64,000 nucleotides of DNA from Syntrophomonas zehnderi OL-4 (GTDB lineage Bacteria > Bacillota > Syntrophomonadia > Syntrophomonadales > Syntrophomonadaceae): the NCBI RefSeq assembly GCF_000983115.1, contig NZ_CGIH01000026.1, positions 1 through 64,000 on the forward strand, written 5' to 3'. Both the position numbers and the translations under genes were made by a program. Below are positions 24,574 to 33,800 of the stretch, in pieces. How positions within the stretch are numbered: the stretch's first letter is position 1; each line of letters begins with the position of its first letter. The notes under the pieces were generated by a model. The model saw nothing but the letters and a program-made list of their open reading frames with translations. It was not told the DNA's origin and did not search any database.

Positions 24574-25914
24574 ATGGAAGAATTACTTAGACAGGCTGGT
24601 GAAAAAGTTCTTTGGACTGCTCGTAGAAAAGGCGTTGAAGCTGAGGCTTACCTGCTTTATAACCGGGAATTAAGCGTTGATGTGAACCGGGGCAAGGTGG
24701 AAACCCTAAAAGAAGCCGAAGAAATCGGTTTAGGGGTAAGGGTATTCAATCAAGGGCGCCTAGGTTTTGTATACAGCAGTGATCTTTCCGCACAGGCGGT
24801 TGCACAGTCGGTTCAGGATGCTATCGACATATCGCAAAACACGCCGCTGGATTTATATAACCAGTTGCCAGAGCCGGTTAATTCCTATCCGACTCTGGAT
24901 ATTTACGATCCGCAGATTTGCGTGACCCCTTTGGAAAACAAAATAGAACTGGCCCGGGAGGCAGAAAGGGTTGCCCGTGCCTTTGATCCCCGAATAGCAG
25001 TTGTCGAAAGGGCCGGTTATGAAGAAGCGGATTTTAATACGCTTATTATGAACAGCAAGGGACTCTTGGCTTCGGCTCAGGGGAATTATAGCACTTTATT
25101 TATTTCACTCGTTGCCCAGGATGAAGAAGATTCTCAAACCGGTTTTGCGGTGATGAGCAAAAAGAAGTTCGCAGAATTAGACCCGGCTGCGCTGGGGCAG
25201 GAAGCGGCCCACCGGGCTTTGCGCAGTCTTGGGGCCACAACTTCCGCTACAGCAAATTTGCCTTGCATAATGGAGCCGTTTGTAACAGCCCGTTTTTTAA
25301 GTCTATTAGCACCTTCTCTGCAAGGTGATGCGGTGCTCAAAGGTAAATCCATGCTCAAAGACCGTCTGGGTGATAAAATAGCGGCAACGGCTGTAACTCT
25401 TGTAGATGACGGAGTTCTGCCCGGTGGTATAGCAGCTTTCCCGTTTGATGGTGAAGGTATGCCCTGTCAAAGAACTGGTTTGATTCAGGATGGATGCCTT
25501 AAAGCTTTCCTGTATGACAACTACTCAGCTATGAAAGCAGACCAGGTTTCCACCGGTAATGGTCAGCGGTCATCATTTAGAAGCCTGCCATCGGTGGGAA
25601 TTACCAATCTGGTTCTAAGCCCGGGATTAAAAGATCCGGCAGATTTAAGAATAGATATTAAAACAGGAATTTTAATAACGGAGGTAATGGGCATGCATAC
25701 TGCCAATCCCATCTCCGGTGATTTTTCCCTGGGAGCCAGCGGAATAATGATCAGGGAAGGGGAACTGGCTGAACCGGTTCGAGGTATAACGATTGCCGGC
25801 AATATTTTCACCTGGCTTAAGAATGTGCAGGCAGTTGGTTCGGATCTGCGTTTCTATGGAGCCAGGGCAGCTCCCAGTATTCGCATGGAGGGTATAAGTG
25901 TAGGCGGACAGTAA
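24574..25914 (+). CDS. pmbA: TldE/PmbA protease partner subunit
   Basis: A 446-residue TldE/PmbA. It shares the TldD fold ([21 protein letters not shown] near residue 50; [17 protein letters not shown] near 385) but has no HExxxH, as expected for the non-catalytic half of the heterodimer. ATG 24574 follows a GGTGG site. There are no ribosomal-peptide precursor genes nearby, so a general proteolytic role is more likely than peptide maturation. Confidence 0.9.
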   Translation: MEELLRQAGEKVLWTARRKGVEAEAYLLYNRELSVDVNRGKVETLKEAEEIGLGVRVFNQGRLGFVYSSDLSAQAVAQSVQDAIDISQNTPLDLYNQLPEPVNSYPTLDIYDPQICVTPLENKIELAREAERVARAFDPRIAVVERAGYEEADFNTLIMNSKGLLASAQGNYSTLFISLVAQDEEDSQTGFAVMSKKKFAELDPAALGQEAAHRALRSLGATTSATANLPCIMEPFVTARFLSLLAPSLQGDAVLKGKSMLKDRLGDKIAATAVTLVDDGVLPGGIAAFPFDGEGMPCQRTGLIQDGCLKAFLYDNYSAMKADQVSTGNGQRSSFRSLPSVGITNLVLSPGLKDPADLRIDIKTGILITEVMGMHTANPISGDFSLGASGIMIREGELAEPVRGITIAGNIFTWLKNVQAVGSDLRFYGARAAPSIRMEGISVGGQ

Positions 25915-25930
25915 GGGAGGAGGAGAAAAA

Positions 25931-26428
25931 ATGCCGCAGAGGTTGGAATCAAATACTTCTTTTGCAGTTTTGAACAGAAATCCTAATGTACCCCGTATTT
26001 TGGTTATTCACGGGCCGAACCTGAATATGTTGGGTACGCGCGAGACTGAGCTTTATGGTACTCAAACCCTGGATGACATTGAGCGGGAACTAAGCTTGCT
26101 GGCTCAACAAAACGGAGCTTATCTGGAGTTTTTTCAATCTAATCATGAAGGTGACCTGGTAGACATAATTCAAGGAGCAGTGGATAGATTTAATGCTATC
26201 ATTATAAATGCTGCGGCTTTAACCCATTACAGTATTGCCCTTGTCGATGCCTTAAAAGCGGTGCAGATTCCCTTTATAGAGGTACATTTGACGAATATTT
26301 ATGCCCGGGAGAATTTTCGCCAAAAATCACTTTTATCGCCGGTGGCCCAAGGAGGCATTTTTGGCTTGGGTTCATACGGCTACAGCCTGGCTTTGCTGGC
26401 GGTTTGCCAATGGTTTAATAAGAATTAA
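25931..26428 (+). CDS. aroQ: 3-dehydroquinate dehydratase, type II
   Basis: A 165-residue type II dehydroquinase. After a non-conserved extension of about 22 residues it shows [16 protein letters not shown] with the catalytic Arg/Tyr region (ETELYG), [21 protein letters not shown] and [13 protein letters not shown] containing the catalytic His. It converts 3-dehydroquinate to 3-dehydroshikimate, the step before AroE. ATG 25931 has GGGAGGAGG; the N-terminal extension makes it slightly longer than the usual 145-150. It lies 16 bases after pmbA. Confidence 0.92.
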   Translation: MPQRLESNTSFAVLNRNPNVPRILVIHGPNLNMLGTRETELYGTQTLDDIERELSLLAQQNGAYLEFFQSNHEGDLVDIIQGAVDRFNAIIINAAALTHYSIALVDALKAVQIPFIEVHLTNIYARENFRQKSLLSPVAQGGIFGLGSYGYSLALLAVCQWFNKN

Positions 26429-26597
26429 CCTCCTCATATCCATAGGCCCCAACCATCTATTACATAGCAGAGTAGTTTTACGGATTGGAAACTTCGTGCA
26501 TAATTTAGGTTGCAACGTAAGTTCTAACTGAATCAGTAATTGTTTTAGGCTGGGGGCTCTGGGACAAAATATAATTGAATAGTATTGCGATAGGCAG

Positions 26598-27671
26598 GTG
26601 AAAACAATAAACATTACCCGTATTAATGAATTACGCCGTAGCCTGGAATCAAACAAACTGGAGGCAGTTTTAATAACCCGTCCCGAGAATATAAGGTATT
26701 TATCTGGTTTTACGGGTGGAAGGGATGCCCGGCTGCTGGTAAGTCGTGAACATAGTTATATAATCACGGATGGCCGTTATTTTGAACAGGCAGCCAGGGA
26801 GTCGCCGGATTGGGAATTAATTAAGGAAAATGCTGCTCCACTTGACAGCCTGGCGGGTATTTGTGATAACTTTAAAAAGCTGGGATTTGAAAGTCGGGAT
26901 GTCAGTTATAACAGCTACCGGCAAATGCAATCTCGAATAAAACCTGAACTGGTGCCTTTGGACGGGATTGTTGAACAACAGCGTACGATCAAGGATGATC
27001 ATGAGCTGGCCATGCTGCGCAAGGCCGCCCATTATGGGGACGTCGTCTTTGAGCAGATAATAAAAGAATTGCGCATTGGAATCAGCGAACAATACATAGC
27101 TAACCGGATAGTCTGGCTGCTAAAGGATGCCGGCTGTACCAAGGAAGCTTTTGACACGATTGTCGTGGCCGGTGAAAACGCAGCCCTGCCGCACGGACAA
27201 CCGGGATCCCGCCTTTTAAAAACTGGTGATATGCTAACCCTGGACTACGGAGGTTTTTACCAGGGTTACGCAGGTGATATGACCAGAACGGTAGTTATAG
27301 GCAAAGCCTCCAGCCGGTTGCGTGATTATTACTTGCATCTGCTGGATGCCCAGCAGTTGGGAGTAAGTCTCGTTCAGGCCGGGGCAGCTGGCCGAGAAAT
27401 TGATAAAAAAGTGCGGGACTGTCTCAAGATGTCTGGTCTGGATATATATTTTCTGCATGGCACGGGTCATGGGGTTGGGCTGGAGATCCATGAAGCCCCC
27501 CGTTTATCTCCCTCCGGTTCAGACATACTGCAGGAAAACATGGTGGTAACCGTGGAACCAGGCATCTATATTCCTGGTTGGGGAGGAATCCGGATTGAGG
27601 ATACCGTTATTGTAAAGAACGGGGGATGTGAAGTAATCACCCATTCTGATAAAGGAATAATAATTTTATGA
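26598..27671 (+). CDS. Xaa-Pro aminopeptidase (M24 family)
   Basis: A 357-residue M24 peptidase of PepP/PepQ type. The N-terminal creatinase-like domain spans about 1-130. The pita-bread domain carries the metal ligands in LDYGGFYQGYAGDMTRTV (two Asp), HGTGHGVGLEIHEAP (His), VTVEPGIY and GGIRIEDT (Glu). It would cleave the bond before proline at peptide N-termini. The start is GTG 26598 behind GGCAGGTG. It directly precedes efp, the common arrangement in Firmicutes, fitting the link between proline peptides and EF-P. Confidence 0.9.
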   Translation: MKTINITRINELRRSLESNKLEAVLITRPENIRYLSGFTGGRDARLLVSREHSYIITDGRYFEQAARESPDWELIKENAAPLDSLAGICDNFKKLGFESRDVSYNSYRQMQSRIKPELVPLDGIVEQQRTIKDDHELAMLRKAAHYGDVVFEQIIKELRIGISEQYIANRIVWLLKDAGCTKEAFDTIVVAGENAALPHGQPGSRLLKTGDMLTLDYGGFYQGYAGDMTRTVVIGKASSRLRDYYLHLLDAQQLGVSLVQAGAAGREIDKKVRDCLKMSGLDIYFLHGTGHGVGLEIHEAPRLSPSGSDILQENMVVTVEPGIYIPGWGGIRIEDTVIVKNGGCEVITHSDKGIIIL

Positions 27672-27683
27672 TGGAGGGATAGG

Positions 27684-28241
27684 ATGATTTCAGTTAATGA
27701 TTTTAAAACAGGCATTACTATTGAGTTTGAAGACGTTGTTTATCAGGTATTGGATTTCCAGCATGTGAAACCCGGTAAAGGAGCGGCTTTCGTAAGAGCT
27801 AAACTGAAAAATGTCAAAACCGGCGGTACGGTGGAAAAGACCTTCCGGGGCGGCGAAAAAGTAGCCCGGGCACATCTGGATAAAAGAGAGATGCAGTATC
27901 TGTATAATGACGGTGAAGGCTATGTTTTCATGGACAATGAAAATTACGAGCAGTTGACCTTGAACAAGGATGATATTGGTGACGGTGTCAAGTGGCTTAT
28001 GGAAAATATGAATATAAGTGTATTGATGCATAACAGTACTATCATGGGTATAGAACTCCCCAATTTCGTTGAACTTACCGTAACCGAAACCGAACCTGGC
28101 GTCAAAGGAGATACGGCTACCGGTGCTACCAAAAATGCCAAACTGGAAAGCGGAGCTACTGTACAGGTGCCGCTATTTATAAACGAGGGGGATCGCCTGA
28201 GAATTGATACCCGAACCGGTCAATATATGGAAAGAGCTTAG
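27684..28241 (+). CDS. efp: Translation elongation factor P
   Basis: A 185-residue EF-P with the usual three beta-barrel domains: KOW-like (1-65, with [20 protein letters not shown] containing the loop Lys that can be modified), a central OB domain (66-128) and the C-terminal signature domain ([22 protein letters not shown]). It rescues ribosomes stalled at polyproline. ATG 27684 has a GGAGGGATAGG site 12 bases after the peptidase gene. A terminator follows at 28252. Confidence 0.97.
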   Translation: MISVNDFKTGITIEFEDVVYQVLDFQHVKPGKGAAFVRAKLKNVKTGGTVEKTFRGGEKVARAHLDKREMQYLYNDGEGYVFMDNENYEQLTLNKDDIGDGVKWLMENMNISVLMHNSTIMGIELPNFVELTVTETEPGVKGDTATGATKNAKLESGATVQVPLFINEGDRLRIDTRTGQYMERA

Positions 28242-28251
28242 TAAAATGTGA

Positions 28252-28287
28252 AATGAGTCAAGAAATAATTCTCTTGATTCATTTTTT
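28252..28287 (+). terminator. Terminator after efp
   Basis: AATGAGTCAAG (28252-28262) pairs with CTTGATTCATT (28273-28283) with one G-T step, followed by a T run. Confidence 0.8.
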
Positions 28288-28412
28288 CCCCCTGGTCTTA
28301 AGCCAATAATCAGGGGTGAAATAGAGGATTAAAAATAGTTGGCATAAGGTTTATTTCCTCCTGAAAGTGCTAATAATAAAAAATGCACCCAATAGTATTA
28401 GGCACTTTTTTG
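28288..28412 (+). promoter_or_regulatory. Structured leader with terminator before the CD1247-domain gene
   Basis: Three hairpins lie in a row: CCCCTG (28289-28294) with CAGGGG (28311-28316), GAGGA (28324-28328) with TCCTC (28356-28360), and a terminator, AAGTGCTAATA (28365-28375) with TATTAGGCACTT (28396-28407) plus six T. The terminator ends about 20 bases before the ribosome site of the next gene. This is the layout of an attenuator or riboswitch, but no known class is recognised. A separate small RNA is the alternative. Confidence 0.45.
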
Positions 28413-28430
28413 CTCAAAAAGGAGGATTTT

Positions 28431-28856
28431 ATGTTAAGAGATCTGTCGGAGAAGGTCAGCTATCTACAAGGATTGAGTGAGGGACTCAATATTACTGAGG
28501 GCAACCCGCAGGGTAAAATTATTTCCGGCATACTGGGCGTACTAAATGAAATGTCTGAGGAAATCAGTCAACTCCAGGAAGATATGGACGAAATCAGGGA
28601 ATACCTGGAAAACATTGATGATGATTTGCTGGATTTAGAAGAGACGATTTTTGAAGACAATGAATTTATGGAAATATCCTGCCGCAACTGTGGGGAAAAA
28701 CTCTTTATTGAAAGCGATATATTTGCTGATGTAGAAGATAGCATTGAAGTCATATGTCCGTGTTGCAATGAAGTCGTTTTCGTAAATGACAACTGTTTCG
28801 ATTGCGGGCACGAAAGCCCGGAACTGAATGCAGATACAAGCAGAGGTTATCTATAA
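28431..28856 (+). CDS. CD1247-domain protein with zinc-ribbon cysteines
   Basis: A 141-residue protein from ATG 28431 (site AAAGGAGG, seven bases); an upstream frame to 28383 lacks one. Residues 1-70 are an acidic helical domain (LRDLSEKVSYLQGLSEGLNI...KIISGILGVLNEMSEEI) typical of the CD1247 N-terminal family in clostridia. Residues 80-130 hold CRNCG, CPCC and CFDCG pairs forming one or two zinc ribbons. Function is unknown; a role in transcription or in binding a cytoplasmic partner is only guesswork. It sits between efp and spoIIIAA, where many clostridia carry it, and has terminators on both sides. Confidence 0.75.
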   Translation: MLRDLSEKVSYLQGLSEGLNITEGNPQGKIISGILGVLNEMSEEISQLQEDMDEIREYLENIDDDLLDLEETIFEDNEFMEISCRNCGEKLFIESDIFADVEDSIEVICPCCNEVVFVNDNCFDCGHESPELNADTSRGYL

Positions 28857-28871
28857 ATCCATTAGATTTTT

Positions 28872-28903
28872 TAGGGAGACTGTCCATCAAAGGACAGTCT
28901 CTT
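28872..28903 (+). terminator. Terminator before the spoIIIA operon
   Basis: GAGACTGTCC-ATCAAA-GGACAGTCTC (28874-28899), a perfect ten-base stem, then TTTTT. Confidence 0.88.
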
Positions 28904-29012
28904 TTTGGTTTCACCAAACTCCCCTGCATCGTTTCCGAGCAAGCTCCATATAAAGTAATTGGCATATTTTACTGCCTAAACCAATAATTATTAAGGCAAG
29001 GGTGGTGAACCT

Positions 29013-29963
29013 ATGGGACTTAGCAGTCAGGAAATAATGTATCGCACCATTATTCCTTTTTTGGCACCGGTAATAAAAGATATCTTTATGCAAATTAACC
29101 CGGATAACTTCAACTATCTGGAGGAAATTCGTCTGCGCTGTGCGCAGCCTTTGCTTCTGAAGACCGGCGCTCAGGAATGGGCGGTAAACCGGCAGGGGGG
29201 CTTAGAAAAAAATCTGGCGGCAGGATATGTGGTTTGTGAGGAGGATATCTTTCGCACCCTTATTTCCATAAGTGATAATTCTCTTTATGCATTCGAAGAG
29301 GAGATCAGACGAGGTTTTATTACGATTCCGGGTGGTCACCGGGTCGGCCTGGCAGGCCAGGTGCTGATGGCAGGCGGGGAAGTAAAAACGATCAAAGACT
29401 TCTCCAGCTTGTCATTCCGTATCGCTAGGGAAGTCAAGGATTGTTCCCTGCCTCTTTTGCGCCATATTTATCAGCATAATATGCCGGGCAGTACCCTGCT
29501 GATATCGGCCCCTCGCTGCGGTAAAACCACCATCCTGCGTGATTTAGCCCGTAATATTTCTGCTGGCAACCATTGGGGGCCAGCCTGCACCTTGAGTGTG
29601 ATTGATGAGCGTTCCGAATTGGCCGGCAGCTACCGGGGCAGAGTACAAATGGATCTGGGTCCGCGTACCGATGTTTTGGATGCGTGTCCCAAAGCCCTGG
29701 GTATGATGATGGCTATAAGGGCCTTAGGACCTCAGGTAATAATTACGGATGAAATCGGGCGTCAGGAGGATATTGCCGCTCTGCAGGAATGTATCAATGC
29801 CGGTGTAACCGTTATCGCTTCCGCACATGCCCGGGACTTGAGCGAAGCCCGCAAGCGTCCCATGCTGCAGGAAATATTAGCTTGCGGGGCATTTCAAACC
29901 CTTATTACGCTCTCTCGCCGCCAGGGACCCGGCACGGTGGAAGAAATAATCAGGTGGGATTAA
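29013..29963 (+). CDS. spoIIIAA: Stage III sporulation protein AA, ATPase
   Basis: A 316-residue secretion-type ATPase. The Walker A loop reads SAPRCGKTTILRD near residue 165, where the first Gly is Ala; Walker B and the catalytic Glu lie in VIITDEIGRQED near 245, followed by IASAHARDL. SpoIIIAA drives the SpoIIIA-SpoIIQ channel linking mother cell and forespore after engulfment. It is the first gene of the complete operon AA to AH. The start is ATG 29013 behind GGGTGGTG. No convincing sigma-E promoter was found in the short upstream gap. Confidence 0.95.
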   Translation: MGLSSQEIMYRTIIPFLAPVIKDIFMQINPDNFNYLEEIRLRCAQPLLLKTGAQEWAVNRQGGLEKNLAAGYVVCEEDIFRTLISISDNSLYAFEEEIRRGFITIPGGHRVGLAGQVLMAGGEVKTIKDFSSLSFRIAREVKDCSLPLLRHIYQHNMPGSTLLISAPRCGKTTILRDLARNISAGNHWGPACTLSVIDERSELAGSYRGRVQMDLGPRTDVLDACPKALGMMMAIRALGPQVIITDEIGRQEDIAALQECINAGVTVIASAHARDLSEARKRPMLQEILACGAFQTLITLSRRQGPGTVEEIIRWD

Positions 29964-29964
29964 T

Positions 29965-30489
29965 ATGATCTGGATAAAAACATTAGGAATAGTATTTATA
30001 ATTGCCGGATTTGGCAGCTATGGCTTGATGGGGGCCCGCCGGATTGAAAAGCGGGTCGAACAAATAAAAAATATCAGGATGGCACTGGGTTTTTTGGAAA
30101 AAGAGATTACCTACCTGCAAACCCCGTTATACCTCGCCTTAAAAAAGACGGCCCTATTAACTGCTCAGCCGGTAAAAATCCTCTTTGGGGAGAGTTCCCG
30201 GTTATTGCAGGACAGGCAAGGCATAACGGTTGGGGAAGCCTGGGAAAAGGCTCTGCAGAAGTTGAAACCGGCTTGTGATCTTAATCAGGATGATCTGGAA
30301 ATTCTAAAAGCCGTAGCTAATCAAATGGGATCTTCCGGAATTAAAGAACAAATAAAATTATTTCAGCTCATCCAGGAAGAATTGCAGATACAGGAAGAAA
30401 ACGCCCGCGACCAAATGGAATCAGGGCGCAAGTTGTGGAGTTATGGGGGGTTTATTTTAGGCACAATGGTGGTCTTGCTATTGCTGTAA
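29965..30489 (+). CDS. spoIIIAB: Stage III sporulation protein AB
   Basis: A 174-residue protein with an N-terminal membrane helix (1-24), a soluble helical domain resembling GspF-type platform proteins (RIEKRVEQIKNIRMALGFLEKEITYLQTPL), and a C-terminal membrane helix (FILGTMVVLLLL). It starts one base after the spoIIIAA stop, implying coupling. It is a component of the SpoIIIA channel in the mother-cell membrane. Confidence 0.92.
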   Translation: MIWIKTLGIVFIIAGFGSYGLMGARRIEKRVEQIKNIRMALGFLEKEITYLQTPLYLALKKTALLTAQPVKILFGESSRLLQDRQGITVGEAWEKALQKLKPACDLNQDDLEILKAVANQMGSSGIKEQIKLFQLIQEELQIQEENARDQMESGRKLWSYGGFILGTMVVLLLL

Positions 30490-30520
30490 ATGAAACCTTA
30501 AAAAGTTAGGGGGAGTGGTT

Positions 30521-30715
30521 GTGAATATTGACATACTCTTTCGTATTGCCGGCATTGGGATTTTGATTTCGGTATTGTGTATCGTTCTTAAACAAGCGCA
30601 AAAGCAGGAACAGGCGGAGATGTTGACCCTGGCAGGTGTGGTGGTCGTGCTTATTATTGTGGTGCAGTTGATGAACCAATTATTTACGGTAGTCAGATCG
30701 GTATTTAACATTTAA
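30521..30715 (+). CDS. spoIIIAC: Stage III sporulation protein AC
   Basis: A 64-residue protein with two membrane helices (INVDILFRIAG region and VVVVLIIVVQLMNQLF), the size and layout of SpoIIIAC. GTG 30521 is preferred over GTG 30515 because the GGGGGA site lies about seven bases before it. It is a membrane component of the feeding channel. Confidence 0.92.
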   Translation: MNIDILFRIAGIGILISVLCIVLKQAQKQEQAEMLTLAGVVVVLIIVVQLMNQLFTVVRSVFNI

Positions 30716-30752
30716 AAGCGCGAGTATATTTATTAAGTGGAGGGGCAGGTAT

Positions 30753-31142
30753 TTGGAAATTGCGCAAGTTGTAGGGTTGGCTTTAATGGTGACCATTTTC
30801 CTGCTGATTCTTCGTCAAGAAAAACCGGTTATGGCAGTTCTGTTAAGCATGGTTTTTAGCATCCTGATCTTTATTTTAATGATGGGGAAAATGGCGTCCA
30901 TAATCAGTGTCATGCAAGAACTGACACGGCGGGCCGGTATTAATTTTTTTTTCATGACAACCATATTAAAAATATTAGGAGTTGCCTATCTGGGCGAATT
31001 TGCGGCTGTGATCTGCCAGGATGCCGGCGAACAGGCCGTTGCCAAAAAGGTGGAGTTCGCTTCCAAGATCATTATAGCCGTTCTGGCTCTCCCGATCATG
31101 GTGGCCATTCTGGAATCACTGCTGGAACTTATGCCGGGGTAA
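30753..31142 (+). CDS. spoIIIAD: Stage III sporulation protein AD
   Basis: A 129-residue protein with four hydrophobic helices (residues about 4-20, 28-48, 62-80, 95-118), the usual SpoIIIAD length and pattern, including LKILGVAYLGEFAAVICQDAGE. The start is TTG 30753 with a GGAGGGG site. A 290-base gap with a direct repeat separates it from spoIIIAE, unlike the tight spacing elsewhere in the operon. Confidence 0.93.
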   Translation: MEIAQVVGLALMVTIFLLILRQEKPVMAVLLSMVFSILIFILMMGKMASIISVMQELTRRAGINFFFMTTILKILGVAYLGEFAAVICQDAGEQAVAKKVEFASKIIIAVLALPIMVAILESLLELMPG

Positions 31143-31276
31143 TTTACCACTATCGCGGTTCATGGTTGGGCTGAGTGCCCAAGTAGAACCGGTAGTCATT
31201 AAAATGGGAGATTTTATCTTTAACAAATAAAACGATCTACAGCATCATTGCATTTTATCAAAAAACGGACTTAGGA

Positions 31277-31341
31277 GCAAAAGCTTTAGCTTAAATAACC
31301 GCGATGCTTTAACCCAATCGCCGTAGCAAAAGCTTTAGCTT
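31277..31341 (+). repeat. Direct repeat of GCAAAAGCTTTAGCTT inside the spoIIIA operon
   Basis: The 16-base unit occurs at 31277-31292 and 31326-31341. Shorter related strings (CTTTAGCTT, AAAGCTAAAG) appear in the gaps near 18435 and 21030, so this may be a dispersed intergenic element. The gap 31143-31432 has no gene I can support. Confidence 0.5.
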
Positions 31342-31432
31342 CCGCAGGTAAGTCAAGCTTCGCCAGTTCGTAATAAGGGACAGCTATTTTCTTAAGTGGT
31401 TGAGTTCTAACCATGGAAGGGCAGTAGATTAA

Positions 31433-32629
31433 ATGGAGTTGTTGATTGTGAGAAAAACAGGTTGGATCGGGTTGTTCATATTGGTTTTAATATTGCTGCT
31501 GCCGCTGCCGGCTGTGGCTGTGGAGAATGCTGCCAATGCGGAAGTGTTTTCTTTCCAGGATAGTATGCAAAATATAGATATGAGTGACCTGGAAAAGTAT
31601 AAAGCCAATATCGATGGCGAATTGAATTCTTACCTGCAACATAAATCAGTGAAAGAATGGCTGCTTGATTTTTCCAAAGGTGATTGGCAGCTAAATCCCC
31701 AGGAAATTTTGTCCAATATAGTTAAGTTCTTCGGCAAGGAGTTTTTGGCAAACTCCGGCCTTTTATCAAAACTTATTATTCTGTCGGTTTTGGCAGCTTT
31801 ACTGATTAATCTACAGCAATCCTTCACCTCTGAGGTAGGCAAGATCGCATATATGGCGTGTTTTTTAGCCTTGTGCGCCATCGCCATTGGTTCATTTAAA
31901 GTGGTGCTGGGGATAGGTCAGCATACCATTGACAATATGGTTACTTTTATGTTGAGTATGCTTCCCCAGATGATGGTTTTGGTTACCGGTCTGGGTAATG
32001 TAAACGCTTCGGTTATGTTGTTTCCCTTATTGATGACTACGGCTACGGCTTTTGCTTCCGCTATTAAAACCATCGTATTTCCGCTCATTATAATATCTGC
32101 TACCCTGCATCTGGTCAACGGTATGTCGGATACCATAAAAGTAGAACGATTGGCGAAATTTTTTGGACAAGTTTCGCAACTAGTGCTGGGTTTTTTGCTT
32201 ACTTTTTTTGTGGGTATTATAACCCTGCGAGCCCTTTATGCATCGGTACTGGACAAAGTAACCCTGCGAACCACCCGCTTTGTAACTGACAACGCCGTTC
32301 CGGTCATAGGCAAGATGCTGGGTGATACTGTCGAGGTAGCCGCAGGCTATGTGGTCATGCTCAAACAGGCTCTAGGGATATTTGGGGTATTAATAGTATT
32401 CGGCATAATTATTTTCCCCCTCGTAGAAATAGCTGTACTAGCCCTAATCTATAAACTGGTAGGTGCCGTGGTAGAGCCCATTGGAGACCCGCGCACCGCT
32501 GCTGTCCTGGAAATAATGAGTACACATTTATTTTTAATGCTGGCAGCTACGGCCGCGGTGGGATTAATGTTTTTTATCATGATTGCCATTGTGGCAGGGT
32601 TGTATAATAGTGCTTTCATCTTGCGTTAG
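31433..32629 (+). CDS. spoIIIAE: Stage III sporulation protein AE
   Basis: A 398-residue protein. Residues 1-30 look like a signal peptide or anchor (WIGLFILVLILLLPLPAVAVE), followed by an extracytoplasmic segment to about 105 and then eight or so membrane helices. SpoIIIAE is the largest membrane component of the SpoIIIA channel. ATG 31433 has a weak upstream site; TTG/GTG codons a few residues later are alternatives. It follows the unusual gap after spoIIIAD. Confidence 0.93.
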   Translation: MELLIVRKTGWIGLFILVLILLLPLPAVAVENAANAEVFSFQDSMQNIDMSDLEKYKANIDGELNSYLQHKSVKEWLLDFSKGDWQLNPQEILSNIVKFFGKEFLANSGLLSKLIILSVLAALLINLQQSFTSEVGKIAYMACFLALCAIAIGSFKVVLGIGQHTIDNMVTFMLSMLPQMMVLVTGLGNVNASVMLFPLLMTTATAFASAIKTIVFPLIIISATLHLVNGMSDTIKVERLAKFFGQVSQLVLGFLLTFFVGIITLRALYASVLDKVTLRTTRFVTDNAVPVIGKMLGDTVEVAAGYVVMLKQALGIFGVLIVFGIIIFPLVEIAVLALIYKLVGAVVEPIGDPRTAAVLEIMSTHLFLMLAATAAVGLMFFIMIAIVAGLYNSAFILR

Positions 32630-32640
32630 AGGTGATTTTT

Positions 32641-33225
32641 ATGAATGTTCTATATGGCATGGTGAGAAATCTGCTGGTAATTATCATTATCTCCAGTTTT
32701 CTGGAATTATTGGTGCCGGAGGGCAGAATCAAACCCTTTGTTCGATTGGCCGTGGGTTTGTTTATCCTCATCGCTATCTTAAGTCCTACCCTAAATCTGT
32801 TGTCAAAAAATCAGGATCTTAAAGTAAACCTATGGGATTATCAGATGGAGGAGGGAATAAAACAGGAAGTTCAAGAGAAAGGCAAAAATCTCAACCAACA
32901 GATGATGGATACCGGAGAAAATATTATTAAAGATAAAATCCAGGGACAGATTAGTGCCGTCAGCAATTTAGTTCCGGGTGTCCACGATGTAGAAACCCAG
33001 GTGCAGATGGAACCAAGCGGCGACCTGAAAAAGGTTAAGATAACAGTACGCACCACCCAGCCGGACAGGGTTAATACAGTACAAGGAATCAATGTTTTTT
33101 CCAGTACGGAGGAACCGATAATTGAAGTTGATCAAAAACAGATAAAAAATAAAATAACCCAGGTAATAAACAACCTGTATGGTCTGCCGAGTAACGATGT
33201 GGAAATCGAGTTTGAGGGAGGTTAA
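32641..33225 (+). CDS. spoIIIAF: Stage III sporulation protein AF
   Basis: A 194-residue protein with two N-terminal membrane helices (LLVIIIISSFLELLVPEG and LAVGLFILIAILSPTL) and a C-terminal ring-forming domain (about 110-194; VHDVETQVQMEPSGDLKKVKITV). ATG 32641 is chosen because AGAGGTGA lies upstream; GTG 32632 lies inside that site. It begins 11 bases after spoIIIAE. Confidence 0.92.
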   Translation: MNVLYGMVRNLLVIIIISSFLELLVPEGRIKPFVRLAVGLFILIAILSPTLNLLSKNQDLKVNLWDYQMEEGIKQEVQEKGKNLNQQMMDTGENIIKDKIQGQISAVSNLVPGVHDVETQVQMEPSGDLKKVKITVRTTQPDRVNTVQGINVFSSTEEPIIEVDQKQIKNKITQVINNLYGLPSNDVEIEFEGG

Positions 33226-33229
33226 CAAG

Positions 33230-33799
33230 ATGCTGGAAGAATGGATCAGGGGGGATCAAAATTCTAATAAAAAGGAGCTGCGGGATTTTAAAAAATGGAG
33301 TCGCTATCTGTTAGCGATTATTATATGCCTTGGATTATTGGCTCTGATATGGCCCATGGGCAAAAACCAACCTTCTTCAGTGGATATAAAATCTGCTCCC
33401 GGCAGTGTCGAACAGGCTCAGGATAGACTAGGCGCAGAATTGGAAAATATCCTAGCCCAGATTGAGGGTGCCGGACAGGTGAAAGTATGTATTACGTTAA
33501 GTTCCAACGGAATAAAAAGCTATGCCAGTAATACCAGGAATGAGACCCGAGAAACACTGGAGCAGGATCGCAGTGGCGGGGATCGCAAAATACGAGAAGA
33601 AAATCTGAATAGCGATGTGGCAGTATCAGCCGGAGAAGCTTTGCTGGTTGAGGAAAAGGCTCCTAAGATTTCAGGTGTGCTGGTAGTTGCCGAAGGTGCG
33701 GACAATGCGGCCGTAAAGGAAAGGTTGACGGATGCTACTGCGGTACTATTGAACATTCATCCCTACCAGGTGAGAGTAGTTCCCGGGAAGGAGGAGTAA
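33230..33799 (+). CDS. spoIIIAG: Stage III sporulation protein AG
   Basis: A 189-residue protein with one membrane helix (about 25-43, YLLAIIICLGLLALIWPMG) and an extracytoplasmic domain resembling EscJ-type ring-building motifs (residues about 75-189; LENILAQIEGAGQVKVCITL near 75, SGVLVVAEGADNAAVKERL near 143). In B. subtilis SpoIIIAG forms a large ring between mother cell and forespore. ATG 33230 follows GGGAGG, five bases after spoIIIAF. Confidence 0.93.
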   Translation: MLEEWIRGDQNSNKKELRDFKKWSRYLLAIIICLGLLALIWPMGKNQPSSVDIKSAPGSVEQAQDRLGAELENILAQIEGAGQVKVCITLSSNGIKSYASNTRNETRETLEQDRSGGDRKIREENLNSDVAVSAGEALLVEEKAPKISGVLVVAEGADNAAVKERLTDATAVLLNIHPYQVRVVPGKEE

Positions 33800-33800
33800 C

